From contig NZ_JALIEC010000006.1 in assembly GCF_022867865.1 (NCBI RefSeq), positions 186,001-250,000 on the forward strand: DNA of 64,000 nucleotides. Reading direction: 5' to 3'. This document shows positions 52,408 to 59,489 of this stretch, in pieces. The position numbers were made by a program, and so were the translations under genes. A model generated the notes under the pieces. It was not told the origin of the DNA, did no database searches, and saw only the letters and a program-made list of their open reading frames with translations. The stretch comes from Phaeobacter sp. J2-8. GTDB lineage: Bacteria; Pseudomonadota; Alphaproteobacteria; Rhodobacterales; Rhodobacteraceae. Each line of letters begins with the position of its first letter. Position 1 is the first letter of the stretch.

Positions 52408-53342
52408 CCACGCCGATCAAACCGGTGGGGCTTGGCTTTGGTCTGTTGGGGACGACAAATGCCGCCCCCATTTCCGATGCCGAGGCCGACACCATGATGG
52501 CCGCCGCCTGGGGCTTGGGCGTGCGCCGTTTCGACACCGCGCCGCTCTATGGCGGCGGCCTGTCAGAGGAACGGTTGGGGCGGTTGCTCAGGGGGCATCC
52601 GCGGGACGCCTATGTCCTGTCCACCAAGGTCGGCCGCTACCGCGACTATGCCGCCGCGGTCAGCAACCCAAAGGACAATCCCGGCGACTGGCGGGATTAT
52701 TCCCGCGACGCAACATTGCGGTCGATCGAAGCCAGCCTGACCCGGTTGGGCGTTGACCGGATTGACATCGCCTTTGTCCACGATTGCGACGCCCAGCCCG
52801 AGGCCGCATTGCAGGGCGCGCTGCCCGCATTGGCCGAGCTGAAATCTCAGGGCGTCATTGGCGCGATTGGCTGTGGCAGCAATCTTGCCGCCACACATCT
52901 GGCCCTGTTGCAGGAGGCGGATCTTGACGTGTTGATGGTGGCCGGGCGCTTCACCCTGCTTGATCAATCCGCCGCACAGGCGCTGTTTCCGCTCTGCCTT
53001 TCGCGCGGGGTCGCGGTCGAACTGGCGGCGCCGTTCAACTCTGGCATCCTTGCCACCGGCCCCGACGACCCGACAACGCGGTTCGATTACCAAAGCCCGG
53101 ATGACGCGATCCGCGCCCGGGTGCGCGCGATCAAACTGGTCTGCGACGTCCAGGGCATCCCGCTCAAACGCGCCGCATTGCAATATAGCGCGGCGCATCC
53201 GGCGGTCACACGTCTGGTGCTGGGATTGACCGATCCGGCGGGGATGAAATCCAACCTTGATGACCTTGCCGCGCCGGTCCCGCCAGGTTTCTGGACCGCA
53301 TTGGCAGAGCTGAACATCCCCGACCCCACCGGAGAGAGCTGA
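52404..53342 (+). CDS. Aldo/keto reductase, sugar 1-dehydrogenase-like (second copy)
   Basis: A 312-residue AKR similar to the enzyme at 28747. The tetrad residues are in RFDTAPLYGGG (Asp, Tyr), STKVGR (Lys) and FVHDCD (His); GLGFGLLGTTNAA begins the barrel and VLGLTDPAGM is the cofactor site. It lacks the Gly-rich FGCGGLGGLYRP start of the first copy. It is coupled to the ATPase gene (ATGA) and is one base from the following amidohydrolase, repeating the dehydrogenase-lactonase pairing seen at 27920-29694. Oxidation of fucose, galactose or arabinose at C1 is plausible. Confidence 0.84.
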   Translation: MTTPIKPVGLGFGLLGTTNAAPISDAEADTMMAAAWGLGVRRFDTAPLYGGGLSEERLGRLLRGHPRDAYVLSTKVGRYRDYAAAVSNPKDNPGDWRDYSRDATLRSIEASLTRLGVDRIDIAFVHDCDAQPEAALQGALPALAELKSQGVIGAIGCGSNLAATHLALLQEADLDVLMVAGRFTLLDQSAAQALFPLCLSRGVAVELAAPFNSGILATGPDDPTTRFDYQSPDDAIRARVRAIKLVCDVQGIPLKRAALQYSAAHPAVTRLVLGLTDPAGMKSNLDDLAAPVPPGFWTALAELNIPDPTGES

Positions 53343-53343
53343 C

Positions 53344-54183
53344 ATGCCGGCCCGTGCCATCGACACCCACGTCCATATCTGGGACCGCACCCGGGGCGAG
53401 ACATTTATCGCCGAAACACCCTTTCCCTCGCTGACCGGCAAGGCCTTTTTGCCCGGGGATCTGGTGCCCGTACTGGCCGACACCGGCGCAGAGAGTGCGG
53501 TGCTTGTGCATGGTCCCGCCACGGTGAAACATGCCCTGCACTGCCTTGATCTCTGGCGTCAGCATGATGTGTTTCGCTCTGTCATTGGCTGGATTGATCT
53601 GCGCGATCCGAACCATGCGGCGCAGCTTGCCGAACAGGCCCGCCATCCGGCGTTTCGCGGCCTGCGCTTCACCCCGCTGCTTGATCCCGATCCAGAGGGG
53701 TATTTGCGCAGCGATGCGGCGTCACAAACCTGTGCCGCGCTGCGCGATGTCGACGCCATTGTCGAGGTTCTGGCCCCGCAACCCCTGTTTGATGCGGTCG
53801 CCGCCTTGGCCACCGCCCATCCCCGCCTGATCTGCGTTCTGGCGCATTTCGGCCTGCCCGACGGCGATCCCGCCCGGTTTGCCACATGGCGCGATGCAAT
53901 GGCGCGGCTGGCCGATTTGCCCAACCTGCGGGTCAAACTCTCTGGCCTGCCGCTGACCGGCGATCTTGCCCGGGACCGCGAACTGGCCAGCCGCCATGTG
54001 ACCGCACTGCTGGATCTCTTCGGCCCCGAAAGGCTGCTTTATGCCAGCAATTGGCCGGTCGCCACCGCGCTTGCCACGCCGCGTCACTGGCGGGATCTGC
54101 TCGACGATATCCTGCAAACCGCCGGGGTTGCCGAAAAAGACGTCGCCGCGATTTACCGGGACAACGCCCTGACGCTTTATTGA
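53344..54183 (+). CDS. Amidohydrolase-family protein, putative sugar lactonase (COG3618-like)
   Basis: A 279-residue cytoplasmic amidohydrolase. The HxH site is IDTHVHIWD, the central His is in VLAHFGLPDG, and strand 8 reads LYASNWPVAT. The normally catalytic Asp (SDWP) is Asn here, as occurs in some members of the family, so activity or mechanism may differ from the 27920 enzyme. It ends the long rightward operon, directly after the aldo/keto reductase. The expected role is hydrolysis of the lactone made by that reductase. The 67-bp gap to the convergent sulfatase shows no clear terminator. Confidence 0.82.
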   Translation: MPARAIDTHVHIWDRTRGETFIAETPFPSLTGKAFLPGDLVPVLADTGAESAVLVHGPATVKHALHCLDLWRQHDVFRSVIGWIDLRDPNHAAQLAEQARHPAFRGLRFTPLLDPDPEGYLRSDAASQTCAALRDVDAIVEVLAPQPLFDAVAALATAHPRLICVLAHFGLPDGDPARFATWRDAMARLADLPNLRVKLSGLPLTGDLARDRELASRHVTALLDLFGPERLLYASNWPVATALATPRHWRDLLDDILQTAGVAEKDVAAIYRDNALTLY

Positions 54184-54250
54184 CCGCCCCCGCGCCTGCA
54201 ACGCGCGCCATCGACCCGCTGCTGCATATAAGTTTTGATTTCAGTGATTT

Positions 54251-55677
54251 TCATTGTTTCAACGCTGGGTTTAGGTGTTGTTGGTGGTCGTGTTGTTCGT
54301 TTGCGGGGCGGCCGTCGATGTAGCTGCCGACGGGCAGTTGGTAACCGCCATGGGCGAGGGCGTCGTTTTCGGCGCGCATCCAGTCGAACAGCCGGGTTTT
54401 CAGCCGGGCTTTTTCCTCGGCCAGGGTCGGGTCGTCGGCGCGGTTGGTCCGTTCGCCCGGATCGGTGTCGAGGTCGTACAGCTCTTCGATGTCATGCGGG
54501 CTCCAGGCGTATTTGTAGCGCGCCTCGCGGATGCCGCGGAACTTGAACTGGCGGCCCTGATAGGCGTCATAGCCATAGGTCGCATGGTCCTGCCGGGTGG
54601 CGCCATACCGGCGTGCGGTCTCTGCCTCGGTCAGAATTCCGGCGCCCGCGCTGCTCGCCACCATGGTCGGGAAAAGATCGCGGAAATTGACAAAACCGTC
54701 GTCGACCTTGGCCGCCGCCTGCCCCGCGTCACGGATCAGCATCGGGATGCGCATCACCTCTTCGTAGAAGAACGGCCCCTTGTCGAACCAGCCATGCGCG
54801 CCCAGCATTTCGCCGTGATCAGCGGTGAAGCTCAGCGAGGTGCTGTCGTCCAGCCCCAGATCGGTCATCTTGCGGCGGAACTGGCCAAACAGATCGTCGA
54901 TGAAGGAACAGAAGCCGAAATAATGCTGCGCGGTGCGGCGCCAGTCGGCCTGATCCAGCCCCCGGGTGTCCTGACAGGGCCAGTAAGGCGCGCCCTGGGC
55001 CTGGGGTTTGCCGGTCTCAGTGAACTGCGGGATGAAATTGTCGGGCATGTAATCTTCGGGCAGGTCATCATACAGCGCCACCCAATCCGCCGGAACGTGA
55101 TGCGGGAAATGCGGCCCCGGCAGCGAGACGATCAGGCAAAATGGCTTGTCGCGGCGGCAAGCGACTCGAGCCGTTCGATCCCCGCCATGACCCGCTTTTC
55201 GTCCATATGCGTGCCTTTGGTGATCGTGCCGTAAAACGGTGTCTTGCGCGGGGTGGCGAACTCCAGATCATCGGCCGGGATCAGCGCCTCGGCGCCGCCA
55301 TCGCTCAGCGGGGCGTCGATGCCGCGTTCGGTCAATGTGCCCGCGCCCAGATGCCATTTGCCGATGAACGACACCGCATATCCGGCGTCCTGCAACCGCT
55401 CCATATAGGTTTTGTGGCTCGGGTGCAGCTTGCCATGTGGATAAAACGACGAGCCCTGCACATTGTCCATCGTGCCGTTTTGATGCGGCCATGTGCCGGT
55501 GAACAGGCTGCCGCGCGCGGGCGTGCACAGCGGCACCGAGGTAAAGGCGTTCACGTGATTGGTGGCCTCGGCGCGAAACGCCTGGAGGTTGGGCAGCTTG
55601 CACGGATGCCCCGGCTGGTTCAACGTGTCCCAACGCCATTGATCGGTGATGAACAGAATGATGTTCCTGGCTGTCAT
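54251..55677 (-). pseudogene. Type I (formylglycine) sulfatase, frame broken by a 1-base deletion near 55158
   Basis: ATG at 55677 follows AGGAAAG. The first frame gives IILFITDQW, CTPAR (Cys51, Arg55) and GKWHLGAG, then runs into SLAAATSHFA and a stop. The second continues as DKPFCLIVSLPGPHFPHHVP, then MALYDDLPEDYMPDN, FTADHGEMLGAHGWFDKG and the C-terminal LYDLDTDPGERTN. One base is missing in the GC-rich GCCGCCGCG run; the span of 1427 bases is one short of 476 codons. No signal peptide is seen. All catalytic residues survive, so a sequencing error is likely. It is a single-gene unit with its own regulated promoter upstream. Confidence 0.87.
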
Positions 55678-56275
55678 TGCGCTACTTTCCTGGTTGAAGA
55701 CGTCGCGGGGGGGCGGGTGCGTCGTTTGCAAGACCGTGGTTCCCGGATCGAAGGCCACCACAGGCCCCAACCGCCGCCACTGTCCGGCTTGAACACGTCC
55801 CCATCTCCGCTCCGGGTGCGAAATCTCACTTTGCTTTATGGGCTCCGTTATCGGCAAACATAATATGTTTTGCAAGCACCCGTCGAGGAAAGACAAGGCC
55901 CAGCGCCCCCGCACAGGAACGGACCACCGGCGAATCGTCGGTTTGATCCGGCCACATATTTCCGCCTGTTTCACCCGGCAATCCCGCCGGGGGTTGCGCG
56001 GCATGGCGCAGGTTTCAAATCTGAAAGCCCCCGCAAACATCATATCATTAAACAAAACGCCGGGAACGGGGTCACCGCGCCAGAGCCCTGAAATGTGGCG
56101 TATTTTCAGAACGTTACCCAAACCTCCGCGCGACAATCCCCCGACGCAAGCAAAATTATGGTTCTATTTTCCAATTTTAGCGTATGCTTTTTTTAAAATA
56201 ATGTACTATGTTGAGGAAACGACGCACAAACCCCACCCAAGGTCACACTGGGATCCAAGGGGCCCACCCGAACAA
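55678..56275. other. Non-coding divergent intergenic region, about 600 bp
   Basis: This is the longest gap in the window, between the leftward sulfatase and the rightward galactonate-dehydratase-like gene. It holds a likely sulfatase promoter with a palindrome (55847-55875) and an A+T-rich stretch (about 56150-56215) with T7 and A4 runs that probably contains the rightward promoter. The plus-strand frame happens to stay open from 55838 into the dehydratase, but that part has no recognisable domain and is judged non-coding. No small gene or RNA was recognised. Confidence 0.6.
55847..55875 (-). promoter_or_regulatory. Promoter with 15-bp palindrome for the sulfatase at 54251
   Basis: On the minus strand TTGCAA (55875-55870) and GATAAC (55852-55847) are separated by exactly 17 bp. 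Between them lies AAACATAATATGTTT (55856-55870), a perfect palindrome of two 7-bp arms around one base. A protein bound there would block RNA polymerase. The leader to the ATG at 55677 would be about 160 bases. A GntR-type regulator is plausible, but none is adjacent. Confidence 0.5.
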
Positions 56276-56287
56276 ATGGACCGTAAC

Positions 56288-57448
56288 ATGACAAAAATTG
56301 CCGCCATCACCCCCCATTCCATCCGCGTCGGGCAACGCAATCAGCTTCTCGTTCGGATCGAGACGGAAGACGGTATCGTGGGTTGGGGCGAATCCGGCTT
56401 GTCATCACGCGAACAGACTGTCGCCACGATGATCAAACAGCTTGCGACCTTCCTCGTCGGTCAGGATTCCCAGCGTATTGGCCGCATCTGGCAGGAAATC
56501 TATCGCAGCCAGTATTTCGAAGGTGGGCGCGTGATCACGGCGGCCATGTCGGCCATTGATATCGCGCTTTACGACATTCTCGGGAAACGTCTGGGCGTGC
56601 CGGTCTATCAATTGCTTGGCGGCAAGCAGCGCGATCGCGTGCCCAGCTTTGCCACCGCAACCGCCGCAACAGGCGAGGAAAAGCTGGCGCAAACCAAGCT
56701 TCTGATTGATGCCGGTTGGGATTGCGTGCGCATCGCGCCCTCATACTATGACAGTGACGATGGCGTGTTCGAGGCCCGCAAATGTATTGCCAATACCGTG
56801 CGGGATCTGATCGCCATGCGCGAAGCCTTTGGCAACGAATTGACCATCGGCATTGATTTCCACCACCGGCTGTCCCCGGCGGAAACCGCCAGCTTCTGCA
56901 ACCTGTTGCCTGCCGGAACGCTCGACTTTCTCGAAGAGCCGATCCGCGATGAATCCCCCGAAGCCTATGCAATGCTGCGCGGCATGACCAACATTCCCTT
57001 TGCCGTGGGCGAAGAGTTTGCCTCGAAATGGCAGGCCGCGCCCTATCTGGAGCAGGGTCTGACGCAATACATGCGGCTCGACATTTGCAACATCGGCGGG
57101 TTTACTGAATCAATGAAGGTCGCCGGCTGGAGCGAACGGCATTACATTGATTTGATGCCACATAACCCGCTGGGCCCGGTTTGCACCGCGGCCACCGCAC
57201 ATATGTGCGCCGCTGTTCCGAACCTCAGCTGGGTAGAAACCCGTCAAAGCCCGGTCGAAGCACTGGGGTTCCACGACACCACCATTTTCCCGGTTCAGAC
57301 CCAAATGGAAGGCCCGGATTACATCGTCAGCGATGCGCCCGGGTTGGGGATCGAAATCGACGAAGACGCATTACGCGCAGCGGAGAATCCACACCACGTG
57401 GAATCCCCGCATCTGGTTCGGCCTGATGGGGCCGTCACCAACTGGTAA
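56288..57448 (+). CDS. D-galactonate dehydratase-like enolase-superfamily enzyme (second copy)
   Basis: A 386-residue MR/enolase-superfamily protein, the same length as its paralogue at 26317 and sharing long blocks: [65 protein letters not shown] and LMPHNPLGP. The catalytic His residues and metal ligands are intact. ATG at 56288 matches the paralogue start; ATG at 56276 is four codons earlier and, with AAGGGG upstream, cannot be excluded. It leads an operon with a peptide/oligosaccharide-type ABC importer, so its substrate probably derives from the cargo of that importer. Confidence 0.85.
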   Translation: MTKIAAITPHSIRVGQRNQLLVRIETEDGIVGWGESGLSSREQTVATMIKQLATFLVGQDSQRIGRIWQEIYRSQYFEGGRVITAAMSAIDIALYDILGKRLGVPVYQLLGGKQRDRVPSFATATAATGEEKLAQTKLLIDAGWDCVRIAPSYYDSDDGVFEARKCIANTVRDLIAMREAFGNELTIGIDFHHRLSPAETASFCNLLPAGTLDFLEEPIRDESPEAYAMLRGMTNIPFAVGEEFASKWQAAPYLEQGLTQYMRLDICNIGGFTESMKVAGWSERHYIDLMPHNPLGPVCTAATAHMCAAVPNLSWVETRQSPVEALGFHDTTIFPVQTQMEGPDYIVSDAPGLGIEIDEDALRAAENPHHVESPHLVRPDGAVTNW

Positions 57449-57476
57449 AATCCAGTATCAACGGAGGAGGAGAGAC

Positions 57477-59402
57477 ATGAAACACACTATGAAGTCACGC
57501 CATCTGGCGGTGTCGCTTGCGGCATTGCTGGGGCTGGCCGCCCCGGCCATGGCGTTCGAGGAAGCGCCGATCCTGAAACCGCTGGTGGAAAGCGGCGCGC
57601 TTCCGCCGGTCGATGACCGCCTGCCACTTGAACCGCTGGTTCTGGAAGTGGTCGACAAACCCGGCGAATATGGCGGCACCATGCGCCGTGCGATCCTGGG
57701 TGGCGGCGACCAACACAATATGGTCCGCACCATCGGCAGCGACAATCTGGTTCGCTGGGATGTGGAATGGACAGAGGTCCGCCCGAACATCGCCAAAAGC
57801 TGGGATGTGTCCGAAGACGCGACCACATTCACCTTTCACCTGCGTGAAGGCATGAAATGGTCGGATGGCGATCCGTTTGATGCGGACGATATCATGTTCT
57901 GGTACAATGATATCTTCCTGAACGAAGATCTGACGCCCACCAAACACCCCAATTACGTCGGCCCCGACGGCCCGGTTCAGGTGACCAAGATCGACGATTA
58001 CACCGTCGAGTTCAAATTCGGCTCGCCCAACGGTCTGTTCATCCAGCAGATGGCTTATGGCTTTGGCTACTATCCCACCGCATACGGCCGCCACTATCTG
58101 GAACAATTCCACGAAAAGTATAACCCGGATGTTCAGGCGCTGGTCGATGCCGAACCTGCCGCCAACGATTGGGTTCAGCTTTTCAACCTCAAAGCCGGAC
58201 CAATGCACACGCCGCTGTTCTGGCAAAACCCGGATCGCCCGGTGCTGCATGCCTGGCATCTGACCAACGCCTATGGCTCGACCGATCGTGTTGTCGCAGA
58301 GCGCAACCCCTACTACTGGAAGGTGGACAGCGAAGGCCAGCAGCTGCCCTATTTCGACCGCATCACCTATGATCAGGTCGAAGATGTCGAAACCATCCTG
58401 CTCAAGGCGTTCAATGGCGAAATCGACTATATGAACCGCCACGTTGGCCGCCCCGCATTCAAGGCGGTGCTGACCGACAACATGGAGCGCGGCAAATATC
58501 GTTTCTTCTCGACCAACGATCTGCCGTCCAACACGATGATCCTGATGATGAACCTCAATCACGAGGATCCCAACAAGCGCAAGGTGATCAACGATCTCAA
58601 CTTCCGCGCCGGGCTGTCACATGCTGTCAACCGTCAGGAAATCATTGATCTGCTGTACTTTGGTTCCGGGCTTCCGGTTCAGACATCGCCGCGCGAAACC
58701 TCTGGTCTGTACAAAGAGGAATACGCCAAGCAGTACACCGCCTATGATCCTGATCTGGCGAACGAATTCCTCGACAAGGTGATGCCGGAAAAAGACGATG
58801 ACGGCTTCCGCATCGGTCCCGATGGCGAACGGTTCCAGCTGATCTTCATGGTTGCGGATGTCTTTGGGCTTCAATTCCCGGATGCGATGCAGCTGGTGGC
58901 GGAATATGCCGCGGATGTCGGCATCGACATTCAGGTGCGCGCCACAGACCGTTCGCGGTTGATGGAAATTGTCCGCTCCAACGAACATGACGCCTATATG
59001 TGGAACTGTGCCGGCGGTCAGGCCGATGCGTATACCGCACCGATCTGCTATCTGCCGCTGCCGGGCAACACCGTCAACTGGGCTGTGCGTTGGGCCGAAT
59101 GGGGCATCGACAACACCAAGGGCGAAGAGCCGCCAGAAGAGGTCAAAGCGGTCTTTGACGCCTATGCCAAGGTTCTTTCGGCCACCAGCCCCGAAGACCA
59201 GAAGGCGCGGATGCAAGAGATGCTTGATCTGGCAATGCCGCAGCTGTTCACCATCGGTCTGGTCCAGAACGAAGCGCCCTTTGGCATTGCCCGCAACAAC
59301 GTTGGCAATGTGCCCGACCCGCTGCCGATTGCCGGTCAGCTTTGGTACCCCGCGCCCTATACCGCGCAGATGTACTATGAAGGTGGTAAATCTCTAGACT
59401 AG
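57477..59402 (+). CDS. ABC transporter substrate-binding protein, family 5 (peptide/oligosaccharide type)
   Basis: A 641-residue SBP_bac_5 protein with a Sec signal peptide (SRHLAVSLAALLGLAAPAMA then FEEAP). ATG at 57477 follows GGAGGAGGAGAGA. Family features are AKSWDVSEDATTFTFHLREG, KWSDGDPFDADDIMFWY, YWKVDSEGQQLPYFDRI and a C-terminal LPLPGNTVNWAVRWAEWG. At this length (usual about 500-550) it belongs to the long subgroup often found in alphaproteobacterial sugar-polymer loci rather than dipeptide uptake. The neighbouring dehydratase supports an oligosaccharide or glycoside cargo (inference). A terminator-like hairpin follows. Confidence 0.9.
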   Translation: MKHTMKSRHLAVSLAALLGLAAPAMAFEEAPILKPLVESGALPPVDDRLPLEPLVLEVVDKPGEYGGTMRRAILGGGDQHNMVRTIGSDNLVRWDVEWTEVRPNIAKSWDVSEDATTFTFHLREGMKWSDGDPFDADDIMFWYNDIFLNEDLTPTKHPNYVGPDGPVQVTKIDDYTVEFKFGSPNGLFIQQMAYGFGYYPTAYGRHYLEQFHEKYNPDVQALVDAEPAANDWVQLFNLKAGPMHTPLFWQNPDRPVLHAWHLTNAYGSTDRVVAERNPYYWKVDSEGQQLPYFDRITYDQVEDVETILLKAFNGEIDYMNRHVGRPAFKAVLTDNMERGKYRFFSTNDLPSNTMILMMNLNHEDPNKRKVINDLNFRAGLSHAVNRQEIIDLLYFGSGLPVQTSPRETSGLYKEEYAKQYTAYDPDLANEFLDKVMPEKDDDGFRIGPDGERFQLIFMVADVFGLQFPDAMQLVAEYAADVGIDIQVRATDRSRLMEIVRSNEHDAYMWNCAGGQADAYTAPICYLPLPGNTVNWAVRWAEWGIDNTKGEEPPEEVKAVFDAYAKVLSATSPEDQKARMQEMLDLAMPQLFTIGLVQNEAPFGIARNNVGNVPDPLPIAGQLWYPAPYTAQMYYEGGKSLD

Positions 59403-59412
59403 GTTCCTCCTG

Positions 59413-59442
59413 GTGTGGTCGGGGTTTCGATCCCGGCCACAC
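59413..59442 (+). terminator. Hairpin with short T tract after the family 5 binding-protein gene
   Basis: GTGTGGTCGGG pairs with CCCGGCCACAC across an 8-base loop (11 bp with one T-G pair), followed by ACACTTTTAG. It looks like a leaky intrinsic terminator between the binding protein and the permease genes, giving excess binding protein. Confidence 0.65.
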
Positions 59443-59489
59443 ACTTTTAGTCTGACATCACTCATTCCCGTTACAGAAAGGTCCTGATC

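Noticed and set aside
55838-56287. 150-codon N-terminal extension of the galactonate-dehydratase-like gene
   Set aside because: The paralogue starts at the equivalent of 56288; the extension has no domain and covers an A+T-rich promoter-like stretch.
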